Of a stretch of DNA of 62,863 nucleotides, positions 1 to 8,724 are shown piece by piece. Every line of letters starts with the position of its first letter. The stretch's first letter is position 1. Position numbers and translations under genes: made by a program. Where the stretch lies: contig NZ_JJMU01000001.1 in NCBI RefSeq assembly GCF_000757725.1, forward strand, positions 1 to 62,863. Reading direction: 5' to 3'. The notes beneath the pieces were generated by a model. That model was not told the origin of the DNA. It made no database searches and saw nothing but the letters and a program-made list of their open reading frames with translations. This DNA comes from Sphingobacterium deserti (GTDB lineage: Bacteria > Bacteroidota > Bacteroidia > Sphingobacteriales > Sphingobacteriaceae).

Positions 1-2
1 TT

Positions 3-161
3 CCCCGAACCACGCAAGCACCTGTGGATCTGCGGGATATTTTTATACGCTGGCCCCTGCCGGAGGGACATCTGCCCAAAGATCTGGCCGAAACACGCGC
101 GGAAATTCTTCTTGCCCGTAAAGCTTACTCTTACGGGGAAGCCGGAAACGCCCTAGCTTAA
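3..161 (+). CDS. partial ORF at left edge, C-terminal end only
   Basis: An open frame enters from the left edge and stops with TAA at 159-161, giving about 52 codons. The translation looks protein-like: it ends in an amphipathic stretch containing the short motifs LPKDLAETRAEILLARKAY. I do not recognise the family; a TolC-like helical C-terminus was considered without firm support. The base composition is visibly more G+C-rich than the AT-rich DNA that follows from about 230, which may mean a different origin or a repeat edge. No downstream partner on the same strand is visible. Confidence 0.3.
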   Translation, partial: PRTTQAPVDLRDIFIRWPLPEGHLPKDLAETRAEILLARKAYSYGEAGNALA

Positions 162-315
162 CATGAAGCTTACGAGCCTTTGCTAAAGGTTCACAGAGGA
201 TTGCTGAGATGATTCCGACAACCATGCCCAAGTAGTGGTCAGCACAAAACCTACATAACGCTATAAAAAGGTGAACAGCGCAGCGCCTATGATGGAAATA
301 TAGGACTTAAAACGC

Positions 316-912
316 TCAAGGTTTTCCAGCGTTATAGGTATCAACAATCTCAGTAAGAGTTTTTAAAGACATTTTTTGTCCAATTAGAGCATCAATGGAT
401 TGAACTGTATGAGGATCATCGCCCATCATGGCTTTTAATTGATACAAGGAATCACTATGTTTGGAGCCTAGCGTTGCAGCAGTATTAATGTACACAACGC
501 AACCATTCTCCTCTTTGTAGAGATAAACATCATTCCCTCCGATTGTCACACCTACGCCAACCCCAGGGTAACCGCCAGGTGCCGCGCCCATCCTTCTACG
601 CTTGATCAGATAGATAGGACCTTTCGATCTTGATACAAAAACAGTGGGATGCTTTCTTTTCTCATCATCGTCAAAGAACGTGGCAATGTAAGTTTTATTT
701 GTTTTATAAGATTTCGCTAGTATGAAGTCCTTCTCACGCAACGTTATTTTTTCACCGTCACTAGCTCGTTGAAATTTCATAGCCATTATCGAAGGCCCGA
801 TAAGCTCGCCCCACACAGTATCCTGCGAAGGGGTTACGTAAAAGTCTTTTCTCTCCTGAGCAATGCTACAGGTAGTTAAAAATCCGGCGCATAATAAAAA
901 TAATGTTCTCAT
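316..912 (-). CDS. hypothetical secreted protein
   Basis: 198 residues. An N-terminal signal peptide (hydrophobic core about 3-17, likely cleavage after SIA/AQ) indicates export to the periplasm or outer membrane. The mature part is mixed alpha/beta with a glycine-rich segment around 110-125 (GGYPGVGVGVTIGG) preceded by a basic patch KRRRM. I recognise no catalytic motif or domain. The gene stands alone: the next gene on the same strand is a sensor kinase more than 440 bp upstream, so it is probably transcribed from its own promoter. Function unknown. Confidence 0.6.
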   Translation of the reverse strand: MRTLFLLCAGFLTTCSIAQERKDFYVTPSQDTVWGELIGPSIMAMKFQRASDGEKITLREKDFILAKSYKTNKTYIATFFDDDEKRKHPTVFVSRSKGPIYLIKRRRMGAAPGGYPGVGVGVTIGGNDVYLYKEENGCVVYINTAATLGSKHSDSLYQLKAMMGDDPHTVQSIDALIGQKMSLKTLTEIVDTYNAGKP

Positions 913-1356
913 TAGTTTCTTATTATAATGTTAAAAAATACAATGTGAGTATTCATTGCGCTACGAACAATTGACCCATCTCCAAAATGCCCTCGTATCA
1001 ATATTTTCCTCTTCCGAATAAGCCATTGAGTTTACATTTTAAAACATTAATAGACGCACTATAAGCGCAAATGTGTTTACATGAACCAATGAATCATCAT
1101 AAAAACCGACATTAAAGAGCATACATTCAACGAATTTAATCTAAATATTTCTCAAAGAGAAATAAAAACACTAATTAAAGATAAGCTACGTTTAAGTAAA
1201 AGGATGGAAAAATTGCGTGCAATCACCTTAAGAAAAACGCATGCAGGCCTATACCCATTCAGGAGTCGGTATAGTATGATGAATAGGAATAATGGGTAAC
1301 TACCGCATTACATTGATCTGAATGAATGTTGACACCAGCATTGCGCTCCGTGATAG
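913..1356. other. gene-free interval, AT-rich, short inverted repeats
   Basis: No credible ORF on either strand. Two small palindromic structures are visible: ATTTCTC/GAGAAAT at 1147-1163, and TACCCATT (about 1252) that can pair with AATGGGTA (about 1290) or, by a competing pairing, CTATAC with GTATAG. These lie downstream of the sensor kinase stop (minus strand) and may form its 3' end, but there is no clear T-run. Confidence 0.3.
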
Positions 1357-3363
1357 CTAATCCTCTTGACTTATGCTATGTTTCGGAATACAAATGTAGA
1401 ACGTACTTCCCAAACCGATTTTGCTCTCCATCCGTATATGCCAACCCATACGATTTGCAAATTCATGGCAAAGCATAAGACCTATACCTGCGCCCTTTTC
1501 TTGGAAAGTTCCGAGATAACTTTCCTGCATATCGCGATCTTGCAACTTCGCCAATTTTTCGTTGTCCATGCCCGCCCCCTCATCAGCAATAGCAACTACT
1601 ACTTCCTCTGGCCGCTCTTCGTGGAAGACGGTGATTGTCTTTCCGAGATAACTAAATTTAATCGCGTTGCTAATAATGTTACGCAGAATGAATTCAAAAC
1701 GTTTAAGATCGCCTTGGATAACTACATTGGGATCGACACAATTTTTTAAATCTAACTCTTTCAAGTTTAATCGATCCGAAAATAACGATTTACATACTTC
1801 TACCAATTCGAAAACGGCTAATGATGTTATCTCTAAACTTTCATTCCCCATTTGTTGCGAGGACCAAACTAGTAATTCGTCTAACATTTTAGATGCTGTT
1901 TCAACTTCATGACCAATGGCTATTAAGGTGCGCTTTATATCATCAGCCGGCAGATCGATCAATTTTGACACGGAAAGCAAAACCTGAAAATTCGCTATAG
2001 GGGCACGCAAATCATGCGATACAACGGAAAAGATGCGGGATCGAAAGCGGTCTGCCTGGAAAAGTTCTTTGTGTTGTTCATGAATACGTTCTGCTTGCTC
2101 TTTTATTTCGTCTCGTGCTCGTTCTACGTTTTGCTTCTCATTACGCAGTTGTACATTCTTACGCTGCAGCAATATCAGCATGATAACGAAGGTTAGCAAA
2201 ATGGTTAAAGCAGCACTTAATAAAAGTTTAAATAACAACGACTCTCTTTCTATAGCGGCATTTTCAAGAAGTAAGTTTTTATTTTCCAGTTCCTTTTTCT
2301 CGGTTTCATATTTCTCACGAAGCTCTTCGCGAACCTTTAGGCGAAGCAGTTCCATTTCTTCGGCATCTGCAACCGTGGCACTGTCCACATCAGTTAAAAC
2401 GATATCCTTATCGTCTTCTTTAATGGCTTTGGCTATCTTCTGAAAGTCGGAATTAAATTCGTCAAAGAGATCGTGCAGTCCACTTTTCTCAATATTCTGC
2501 CGAATAATTTCTACTTCTTTTTCCGCTAATTCAAATTGTCCCCGGCGCACAAAAATATTGGCTCTGTTGATCCGCGAATAACATATACCGTAAGTGAAAT
2601 TACCCGCTTCGGCAATGTCAATTGCCAAATCTGTGTAGTATTCGCTTTTCAACACATCTTCATTTTTCAGATAGAGGTAACCGAGCAGTGTATAGCAATT
2701 GTACAAGTCGACTTCAGGAGCTTTTCTTTTGGAAAAATCTATTGTTTTTAACAAGTAGTTTATCGCGTCGACTACGTCTGCCTTTTTTGATCCTTTTAAT
2801 GCACCTTGCGCTCGGATGTTTCCAATATTGATAGCGATATTTGCTTCGTTTCGTATGTCCGCTATCTCTCGCGCGATGACCATAGCCTGCTCGTAGTATA
2901 CGAGAGCCTGTTTAGCATCTCTACTTACGTTGAACACATTCCCTATATTTAAAAGAGAAAGCATAGCACCTTTTCTATCGCCGTTTTTTTCCCGTGCGCG
3001 AAGCACCTTGAAGTGCGTGTTAATGCTTTCATCGAAATTGTACAATTTTGATTCGATTACTCCAATCACGTTAAGAAATGAAAGCTGAATCTCGCCCATC
3101 TTATTTGCTACGGCCAATTGATACCCCTTTTCAGCAATCTCCTTTGCTTCCTGTGGTGAGCTCTTGTAAAGTTCCGTAGAAACCTTGTAGTGCGCCATGA
3201 CTTTTAGGGAATCATCATTAAGCGTAGCTAGCTCGCTATTTAGTCTGTTCCAACCGGTTTGCTGAGCCGAGGTAAACAAGTAGCACAAAATGAAAGTTAC
3301 ACCGAGGATGATCGATTTTGAAGCAGATACCAAGCCGTTTTTAATTAATGGGGTTAATGACAA
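1357..3363 (-). CDS. TPR-containing hybrid-membrane sensor histidine kinase
   Basis: 668 residues. An N-terminal hydrophobic signal/anchor (about 15-33) is followed by helical TPR-like repeats (about 40-310, e.g. the SLLNIGNVF and NIAINIGNI type helices), then a charged coiled coil (about 335-375), one membrane helix (about 376-397) and a second coiled coil. The HisKA H-box reads SVVSHDLRAPIANF with the phospho-acceptor His near 445. The ATPase domain has the N-box ILRNIISNAIKFS near 555, G1 DEGAGM near 588 and G2 KGAGIGLML. This is the usual architecture of Bacteroidota kinases with a periplasmic TPR sensor and cytoplasmic kinase. No response regulator is adjacent, so the partner is unknown. 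It is divergent from dgkA. Confidence 0.9.
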   Translation of the reverse strand: MSLTPLIKNGLVSASKSIILGVTFILCYLFTSAQQTGWNRLNSELATLNDDSLKVMAHYKVSTELYKSSPQEAKEIAEKGYQLAVANKMGEIQLSFLNVIGVIESKLYNFDESINTHFKVLRAREKNGDRKGAMLSLLNIGNVFNVSRDAKQALVYYEQAMVIAREIADIRNEANIAINIGNIRAQGALKGSKKADVVDAINYLLKTIDFSKRKAPEVDLYNCYTLLGYLYLKNEDVLKSEYYTDLAIDIAEAGNFTYGICYSRINRANIFVRRGQFELAEKEVEIIRQNIEKSGLHDLFDEFNSDFQKIAKAIKEDDKDIVLTDVDSATVADAEEMELLRLKVREELREKYETEKKELENKNLLLENAAIERESLLFKLLLSAALTILLTFVIMLILLQRKNVQLRNEKQNVERARDEIKEQAERIHEQHKELFQADRFRSRIFSVVSHDLRAPIANFQVLLSVSKLIDLPADDIKRTLIAIGHEVETASKMLDELLVWSSQQMGNESLEITSLAVFELVEVCKSLFSDRLNLKELDLKNCVDPNVVIQGDLKRFEFILRNIISNAIKFSYLGKTITVFHEERPEEVVVAIADEGAGMDNEKLAKLQDRDMQESYLGTFQEKGAGIGLMLCHEFANRMGWHIRMESKIGLGSTFYICIPKHSISQED

Positions 3364-3496
3364 ATGCTACAAAAATAATAAAAGCTATGTATTAGTCCAT
3401 CGCGAAGTAAAGTTAAAATGCAATATCTCATCCGAATGGTATCGTTTTTTGTATAATAGCAACGTCGATACTGTAAACGAACGATAAACACAAGCT

Positions 3497-3865
3497 ATGA
3501 AACAGCAAAAAACTAAACTTGAATCCCGAATAGCAAGCTTTAAATTTGCGATTCAAGGGTTGGTCGTGGCGTTTAACGGAGAGCTCAATTTACGAATACA
3601 TTGTATCGCAGCGCTTCTTGTTATTGGCGCCGCCATTTATTTTGATCTGCCTCCTATCGAGTGGATCGCTCTATGTTTTGCTATAGCGCTCGTCATCATC
3701 TCCGAATTAATTAATACAGCACTGGAATATTTATCAGATGTGGTATCGCCACAACAAAATCCTCAAATTAAAAAAGTTAAAGATATCGCTGCTGGGGCAG
3801 TATTATTTGCATCATTACTGGCTATAACTGTCGGGCTACTCATCTTTTTGCCAAAGATCATTTAA
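3497..3865 (+). CDS. dgkA: diacylglycerol/undecaprenol kinase family protein
   Basis: 122 residues with three predicted membrane helices (about 45-62, 65-85 and 100-118). The DgkA family motifs are visible: ELINTALEYLSD on the second helix, and KDIAAGAVLFAS on the third with the conserved KD-AAGAV pattern. Family members phosphorylate a membrane lipid alcohol (undecaprenol in many non-enteric bacteria, diacylglycerol in enterics) with ATP at the inner membrane. The N-terminus (LESRIASFKFAIQGL) matches the typical cytoplasmic lead-in. It is divergently oriented from the sensor kinase. Which lipid is used cannot be told from sequence. Confidence 0.88.
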   Translation: MKQQKTKLESRIASFKFAIQGLVVAFNGELNLRIHCIAALLVIGAAIYFDLPPIEWIALCFAIALVIISELINTALEYLSDVVSPQQNPQIKKVKDIAAGAVLFASLLAITVGLLIFLPKII

Positions 3866-3934
3866 TCAGCCGGTGAACTGTACAGAAAAAAGGGCAACTA
3901 TTGTAGTGTATATACAACAGCAATACAGGTTTAT

Positions 3935-4152
3935 GCTATCCACGAGACGCGCGTCTGTTAAGATTGCTGAGGTCAGCGGATAGTGTTTAGCGATAAGACC
4001 GAAGTTGGCGTAAAATCGCTTCGTATTGTAAAAATAAAGTGATACAAATACTATGGCATAGCGATTGCAGAACCTTTAGTAATTCATAATTTTTAGGTTA
4101 ATAATTGGTTAGTTTAAAAGAATCCTGAAGCACCTGCTACAGGATTTTTTTT
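3935..4152 (+). ncRNA. candidate structured RNA ending in a terminator
   Basis: In an ORF-free stretch, CTATCC (3936-3941) can pair with GGATAG (3978-3983). They enclose two further hairpins: AGAC/GTCT around 3945-3956 and GCTG/CAGC at 3966-3977, making a possible three-way junction. Just downstream GCGAT/ATCGC and CGAAG/CTTCG are interleaved like an H-type pseudoknot (about 3990-4023). The segment ends in the intrinsic terminator at 4121-4152. No known RNA family (tmRNA, RNase P, SRP) was recognised and the promoter is unclear, so this is only a candidate. Confidence 0.22.
4121..4152 (+). terminator. intrinsic terminator
   Basis: A 7-bp stem AATCCTG/CAGGATT with a 12-nt loop is followed by an eight-T run. 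It is more than 250 bp after the dgkA stop, with no ORF between, so it may end a long dgkA 3' UTR or a separate small RNA. Confidence 0.65.
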
Positions 4153-4346
4153 GTACAACTGTCTGGTGAGTGATCAGTATCAATGATGGTAGTAGACACA
4201 TGGCACGCTTCGGCGTGTTTTTAGAAGAGACTTTACCGAGAACAGGGATTTTTGTGAACTAATTTCTTCTATACGACAATATCCCAATCTACAGAACGTA
4301 TATCCCCCTAGATTCTCAAAAAATATTTGAAAAACTATTGTTCAAA

Positions 4347-4379
4347 TTTTGGTGAATTTAAAATTGATATGTACCTTTA
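4347..4379 (+). promoter_or_regulatory. Bacteroidota-type promoter for a short RNA
   Basis: TTTTG (4347-4351), a 20-nt spacer and TACCTTTA (4372-4379) closely fit the -33 TTTG / -7 TAnnTTTG consensus. The expected start near 4385 has no ORF before the terminator at 4439-4472. Confidence 0.45.
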
Positions 4380-4384
4380 CCAGC

Positions 4385-4472
4385 GCATTACATTTAGACC
4401 GACACATTATTTGTGTTCTATTTTTAAATAGGTTGAAAAATTCCCTGTCCCATACAGGGAATTTTCTTTTTT
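4385..4472 (+). ncRNA. candidate small RNA of about 87 nt
   Basis: This is the interval between the promoter-like pair at 4347-4379 and a strong intrinsic terminator: stem AATTCCCTGT (4439-4448) / ACAGGGAATT (4454-4463), 5-nt loop, T-rich tail to 4472. An internal ACACA/TGTGT hairpin precedes it. No ORF is present and the downstream gene starts 175 bp later. The RNA family is unknown. Confidence 0.35.
4439..4472 (+). terminator. strong intrinsic terminator
   Basis: Perfect 10-bp stem AATTCCCTGT/ACAGGGAATT, loop CCCAT, followed by a T-rich run. It ends the candidate small RNA and insulates the downstream GIN-domain gene. Confidence 0.75.
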
Positions 4473-4604
4473 GTAAAGAAGTTCAGGCTGCAGTCCAATC
4501 GCATTCCTAAATGGATAAATGAGCTTGATGTACCACTTCTTCCCGTCGGTGACTATGGTATGAAAGATTCAATCTATTCCAACGAATCGCGTTACGCCTT
4601 TATT

Positions 4605-4612
4605 TATTTTTG
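4605..4612 (+). promoter_or_regulatory. -7 promoter element of the GIN-domain gene
   Basis: TATTTTTG matches TAnnTTTG exactly and lies 35 bp before the ATG at 4647. A convincing -33 element was not found, so confidence is moderate. Confidence 0.4.
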
Positions 4613-4646
4613 TTATCTTAAGACCGACAAAAACAGAATTTAAATT

Positions 4647-5396
4647 ATGAATAAGCTACTAACCATCGTGTTTATACTGAGCGGTATGCTGGTCCAAGCG
4701 CAACACAAAGAAAGCCGTAGAATTGCTAACATCAAAGGTATTGCCGTTTCAAGCGGCATTGAAGCCACCTACGTGCAGTCGAACCGAAACGAGATCATCG
4801 TTGAAGTGGAAGATCCCACCCATTTAAAGAAGCTAGAAACGGTGGTAGAAAATGGAACCCTTATTATTAGATACAAATCGAACAGCAATGTTCGAACGCG
4901 TGGAACGAACAGGGTGACCGTTTACACATCATCGTCTTCATTGCAAAGATTAAAAGTAACTTCAAGTGCTTCATTACGCGTAGAGCCCTCTATTAAAACT
5001 GCGGCTATCCTTGTTGAAATTAGCTCTTCGGGCAAGCTTTACGTGGCAAATTTGGCAACAGACAAGGCTACCATAGATGCAAGCTCATCCGGACAACTCA
5101 ATGCTAACATGGCAGCGACTTCGCTGACAATTAACCTTTCCAGTTCCGCACAATTACATCTTCTTGGCTCTGCGAAATCTGCGACAATAGCCGTCAGCTC
5201 TTCTGCACAAGCTGATCTCTCGGAATTCGAAATAAAGCAGGCGGTGGTGGAAGTAAGTTCTTCTGCAAAAGCAATAGTAAAGGTAGAGGAAAAATTAATT
5301 GCAGATGCATCATCTTCAGGAAAGATAGTTTATATTGGATCGCCTCGCAGCTTAACAACGGATAAGTCATCCAGCGGGACAATTCGTCAGCAATAG
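4647..5396 (+). CDS. secreted head-GIN domain protein (DUF2807)
   Basis: 249 residues with a signal peptide (about 1-18, cleavage after VQA/Q). The mature protein is a serine-rich series of short beta-strands repeating an S-S-S-(G/A) pattern (for example ISSSGKL, ASSSGQL, LSSSAQL, VSSSAQA, ASSSGKI), typical of the beta-solenoid head-GIN/DUF2807 family. These are exported proteins of Bacteroidota with no established enzymatic activity, often thought to act in adhesion or envelope sensing. It is monocistronic, with a promoter-like element upstream and a strong bidirectional terminator after it. A GIN-like paralogue occurs at 26072-26929. Specific role unknown. Confidence 0.8.
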   Translation: MNKLLTIVFILSGMLVQAQHKESRRIANIKGIAVSSGIEATYVQSNRNEIIVEVEDPTHLKKLETVVENGTLIIRYKSNSNVRTRGTNRVTVYTSSSSLQRLKVTSSASLRVEPSIKTAAILVEISSSGKLYVANLATDKATIDASSSGQLNANMAATSLTINLSSSAQLHLLGSAKSATIAVSSSAQADLSEFEIKQAVVEVSSSAKAIVKVEEKLIADASSSGKIVYIGSPRSLTTDKSSSGTIRQQ

Positions 5397-5402
5397 TTTA
5401 TC

Positions 5403-5440
5403 TTGCTTATGCGAAAGCTATTCTCCTTTCGCATAAGCAA
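5403..5440. terminator. bidirectional terminator between convergent genes
   Basis: Perfect 15-bp stem TTGCTTATGCGAAAG/CTTTCGCATAAGCAA with an 8-nt loop, placed between the converging GIN-domain gene and the gamma-glutamyltransferase-family gene. Confidence 0.75.
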
Positions 5441-5460
5441 AATAACATTAACAATGGAGC

Positions 5461-7413
5461 TTACCAGCCTATTCCATAATCCTCGCCATTATTGCTGCTT
5501 CCGCCCCATAGCGTATTATGCTTTTGATCAAAGTAAATAGCGTTGATAGGACCACTGGTACGCTCACCGAGCTGTATAGTGTATCCCATAGACTTTAATT
5601 TTTCAATTGCGGCATTAGCAACGCGTTTATCTAACAACAAGCTACCTGCCCTTGGCTTTCTATCGGCAATCTTTGTTCCGCCCAATGACAGCCATAGTTG
5701 ATTGCTATTTATGTTTGGCGCTTCGCTGGCCTCCTGTACAGTCATGCCAAATTCTACTACATTCAAGAAGAACTGCAGTAAATTTTGATCTTGCGTATCA
5801 CCGCCCTGCACAGCGAATGATAAAAAGGGCTTACCATCCTTTAACGCGAGTGAGGGTGTTAACGTCACTCTAGGGCGCTTTCCCGGCGCAATAACATTGA
5901 AAGGGCTAACCAAGGAATCAAGCACGAAGCTTTGTAAACGTTGGCTCATCCCAACGCCGGTACGGCCAGCGATGCAAGCCGGCAACCATCCGCCACTAGG
6001 TGTGATGGATACCACCCAGCCGGCGGAGTCTGCCGCTTCAATGCTAGTTGTTCCGCGCATCAAGCGATCCATATAGGCGCTATCAGCTGAAAAATCTGCA
6101 GTTTCTGCACCCCTACTGCTATTTGCCAAGGCAACCGCCGGCGTAGCATCATGCTTGGGGACAAAGTCTTTGATTCCGCTGTCGGTTGTGTCCGATAACT
6201 TCGCACGCTCAATCAGTAAAGCGGAGAATGGATTTTTTTTCCCTTGTAATGCATACGGATCTCCCGGTGCAGCGAAGGCATTGTTCTTTGTCGGATTAAT
6301 TTCCTTCGCGCGGACTTTCGCATAGTCGTCGCTCAACAAGCTTTCGATAGGAGTTTTAGGGAGAAAATAGGGATCACCATAATAAAAATCACGATCGGCG
6401 AATGCTAAGTTCATTGCTTGATAAACAGTATGAATATAGTCGGCGGAGTTATATCCCATTTTTCCTAAGTCGAAATGCTTCAATATATTCAGACTCTGTA
6501 ACAGCGCTGGGCCTTGCGTCCACTCCTGCAGTTTATACACATCGATTCCTTTATAATTTACATGCAGCGCCTCTTCTTCAACAGGCTTCCAATTCGCGAG
6601 ATCCGCCTTGGTTATCAAGCCGCCCTGCTCCTGGCTACCGCGCACAAATTCTGCTGCTATATCGCCTTTGTAAAAACGATCATAGGCGGCCATAATAGCT
6701 TCTTTTCTCCCTTTACCCGCACGCAATGCTGATTGCTCTGCATCGACCATTTTCTGTAAGGTCTGTAACAGATCTGATTGTACAAAAATTTCTCCAGCTT
6801 CCGGCCCTTCGCGCGTCTCCCCTTCATGGACCAAAAACACATCTTTGCTATATGGCCATTGCTTGATTCTGTCTTTGCCACGTTCGATACTGTTTGCTGT
6901 CTGTGCATCTATCGGATAGCCGGCGGCCATTTCCATAGCAGGCTTTAATACATCGGCGAGGCTTTTCGTTCCATAATTTGCCAACATATAACATAACCCT
7001 CCAGGGGTGCCCGGCGTAACAGCCGCCAATGGGCCATATTCAGGGGGAAATGCGTACCCCTTGCTCTTGAAAAAGTCTACGGTAGCGCCAGTGGGGGCAA
7101 CCCCAAGAGCATTTATGGCTATTACCTTCTTTAGCTTTGGATGATAGAGTAATGCTTGTGTCTCGCCGCCCCAGCTCAAAACATCCCACATGGTACAGGT
7201 AGCTGCTAACATCGCGCAGGCCGCATCAACGGCATTTCCACCGTCATTAAATAGTTTAGCACCGGCCGTGGCAGCGAGGGGCTTTCCCGTTATAGCCATC
7301 CAGTTTTTGCCATGAAGCGGCGGCTTCTGCGTACGCTGTGCATAACCTGTATGGATAATGGTACAATAAACAGCAACTAAAAAGAGGGTAAGACGGAAAG
7401 AGAACGTTGGCAT
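5461..7413 (-). CDS. gamma-glutamyltransferase family protein
   Basis: About 650 residues from the ATG at 7413, preferred over an in-frame start at 7458 because it puts a clean signal peptide (hydrophobic core FRLTLFLVAVYCTII) at the N-terminus. The Ntn-hydrolase precursor pattern is present: N-terminal GNAVDAACAMLA and PGTPGG motifs, then the autoprocessing region GTTSIEAAD with a candidate nucleophilic Thr, followed by VVSITPSGG and the C-terminal GGDTQDQNLLQ. The family cleaves gamma-glutamyl bonds such as glutathione in the periplasm. The residue after the catalytic TT differs from the classical T-x-H signature (Ser in place of His), so this belongs to a divergent branch and its substrate is uncertain. 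Single gene, convergent with the GIN protein. Confidence 0.85.
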   Translation of the reverse strand: MPTFSFRLTLFLVAVYCTIIHTGYAQRTQKPPLHGKNWMAITGKPLAATAGAKLFNDGGNAVDAACAMLAATCTMWDVLSWGGETQALLYHPKLKKVIAINALGVAPTGATVDFFKSKGYAFPPEYGPLAAVTPGTPGGLCYMLANYGTKSLADVLKPAMEMAAGYPIDAQTANSIERGKDRIKQWPYSKDVFLVHEGETREGPEAGEIFVQSDLLQTLQKMVDAEQSALRAGKGRKEAIMAAYDRFYKGDIAAEFVRGSQEQGGLITKADLANWKPVEEEALHVNYKGIDVYKLQEWTQGPALLQSLNILKHFDLGKMGYNSADYIHTVYQAMNLAFADRDFYYGDPYFLPKTPIESLLSDDYAKVRAKEINPTKNNAFAAPGDPYALQGKKNPFSALLIERAKLSDTTDSGIKDFVPKHDATPAVALANSSRGAETADFSADSAYMDRLMRGTTSIEAADSAGWVVSITPSGGWLPACIAGRTGVGMSQRLQSFVLDSLVSPFNVIAPGKRPRVTLTPSLALKDGKPFLSFAVQGGDTQDQNLLQFFLNVVEFGMTVQEASEAPNINSNQLWLSLGGTKIADRKPRAGSLLLDKRVANAAIEKLKSMGYTIQLGERTSGPINAIYFDQKHNTLWGGSSNNGEDYGIGW

Positions 7414-7946
7414 AGTCAGTTTTTCGTACAAGATATGGTTTTGATTAATGAAACACAAATACGCATTTTGGTTTCGGTAAAATGTACTAACGAGATGCTC
7501 ACTAACTTATTAAAACTATATATTTTGAAATATTATTAACCAAACTAAATTTAGAGTTGTGCTTTTACGCTACGCTCGCGCAGGCGTATAGCAACGCCTT
7601 CTTGATTAAACGGGCGGATTTCAATAGATGTATGAGGAAAACGGTGTCTGCTTATTCAATTTCACGTTTAAATAGCAGACAAGATTAGATTTGCGTGCAT
7701 ACATGGTTTCCACAATGGATTATAATATTTAACATTCCATTTACTTGGATAAATATTTTTTTTCTATATTAGATTCAGCTAATAGGCTAAAAATTAAGTA
7801 CATCTTTTCGATTGTCTATATTTTTATGCCGACTTATAAACGACAAAAAATAAATATAAATTGAAAATCATGCCGTTCGGACCGAGCCTAAAAGGATTTA
7901 TGGCATAGAATTAGTACTGATACTTACAATCTTAAATTTAAATATA
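7414..7946. other. intergenic region upstream of HU
   Basis: No confident gene. A 33-codon minus-strand open stretch ending at 7551 looks mildly protein-like but has no start and no recognised family. The part nearest the HU gene is very AT-rich and holds promoter-like TATATTAG (about 7762-7769) and TATAAATTG (about 7854) motifs, without a well-spaced -33 element. Confidence 0.3.
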
Positions 7947-8243
7947 ATGAACAAAGCAGACTTGATCAAGCATATTGCCAGCGAGGCTGGAATTACGCAG
8001 TCACAGGCAGAGAAAGCAGTTAACAGTTTTACTGGTGCGGTATCCTCAACCTTATCAAAGGGAGAGTCCGTTACGTTAATCGGATTTGGAACATTCGGAA
8101 TCTCTGATCGCGCTGCGCGCAATGGTAGAAATCCGCAAACCGGCGCAACAATTAAAATCGCCGCTAAAAAACTTCCTAAATTTACCGCAGGTAAAGCTTT
8201 AAAAGAAGCAGTGGATGCACCAAAAAAAGGAAAGAAAAAGTAA
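7947..8243 (+). CDS. HU family DNA-binding protein
   Basis: 98 residues, close to the 90-100 usual for HU/IHF. It starts with the canonical [16 protein letters not shown] helix and contains the body motif [21 protein letters not shown], the DNA-binding arm, followed by [21 protein letters not shown] short lysine-rich tail (KKGKKK) is added. HU proteins bend and compact DNA as dimers in the nucleoid. The gene is monocistronic with a very strong terminator directly after it, consistent with high expression. I cannot tell HU-alpha/beta-type paralogues apart, so no symbol is given. Confidence 0.95.
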   Translation: MNKADLIKHIASEAGITQSQAEKAVNSFTGAVSSTLSKGESVTLIGFGTFGISDRAARNGRNPQTGATIKIAAKKLPKFTAGKALKEAVDAPKKGKKK

Positions 8244-8250
8244 AAATAAA

Positions 8251-8282
8251 AAACAAGGGAGCGCTGCTCCCTTGTTTTTTAA
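8251..8282 (+). terminator. HU gene terminator
   Basis: Stem AAACAAGGGAGC/GCTCCCTTGTTT with a 3-nt loop, flanked by A-run and T-run, starting 7 nt after the HU stop codon. Confidence 0.88.
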
Positions 8283-8343
8283 TCACTATACTGCCCCCCT
8301 CGATTAGTTGTCATACATCTCTGTTGAGCAAAACCATATACGA

Positions 8344-8724
8344 TCACATCCATTTCAAATGGCGAATACCGTGGAAACCACCTAAACCAATAGATAAAAA
8401 CGGGTAGCCACGCTTATTCGGAAACATTACGTCATAGCCGACGCGCAGGTTCAAGATTGTACCGTATTCAAAATAAAGGTGCGGATTAATACGGATTTGA
8501 TTATTACGATTAGTATTAAAATCAAACATATACCCCGCCCCTGTTCCCACTCCCAGTAAGAAATTGTTACTGCTATCATCTATGAGATAGTAATGCAGCG
8601 TAGCTTGCGGAACCAAGCCCGAGGAGACTTCCCTATTTTTAGTGGTGTAATCTATACCAACCATAAATTCAAACGGTCTATATGCACTAAGTACAAACGG
8701 ATAGTTCAGAGAAACCTGCATCAT
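8344..8724 (-). CDS. outer-membrane beta-barrel-type protein with disrupted start
   Basis: From the first in-frame ATG the ORF gives 126 residues of alternating hydrophobic/aromatic strands (LNYPFVL, ATLHYYLID, IRINPHLYFEYG, LNLRVGYDVMF), typical of a small porin-like barrel. The frame stays open for 34 more codons upstream and encodes a signal-peptide-like stretch (LRLFSLFITIFY, then SEAQ), so the annotated start is internal. The natural ATG lies at 8827-8829 but is followed immediately by TAG (8824-8826). Either the gene is a fresh pseudogene, or a non-ATG start inside the leader is used, or there is a sequence error. Function unknown. Confidence 0.55.
   Translation of the reverse strand: MMQVSLNYPFVLSAYRPFEFMVGIDYTTKNREVSSGLVPQATLHYYLIDDSSNNFLLGVGTGAGYMFDFNTNRNNQIRINPHLYFEYGTILNLRVGYDVMFPNKRGYPFLSIGLGGFHGIRHLKWM

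Noticed and set aside
1147..1298. Competing hairpins downstream of the sensor kinase as an attenuator
   Set aside because: They lie after the kinase stop and more than 330 bp before the next gene start, with no leader peptide or T-run; no basis for attenuation.
2014..2831. Several short plus-strand ORFs within the sensor kinase region
   Set aside because: They are antisense shadows of a well-supported kinase with clear motifs.
3945..4023. Assignment of the structured region to a named RNA (tmRNA, RNase P, SRP, 6S)
   Set aside because: Too short or lacking the diagnostic sequences of those families; kept only as an unnamed candidate.
7551..7655. A 33-codon minus-strand frame that looks mildly protein-like upstream of HU
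   Set aside because: No start codon, no continuation in other frames and no recognised family; not enough to call a gene or pseudogene.
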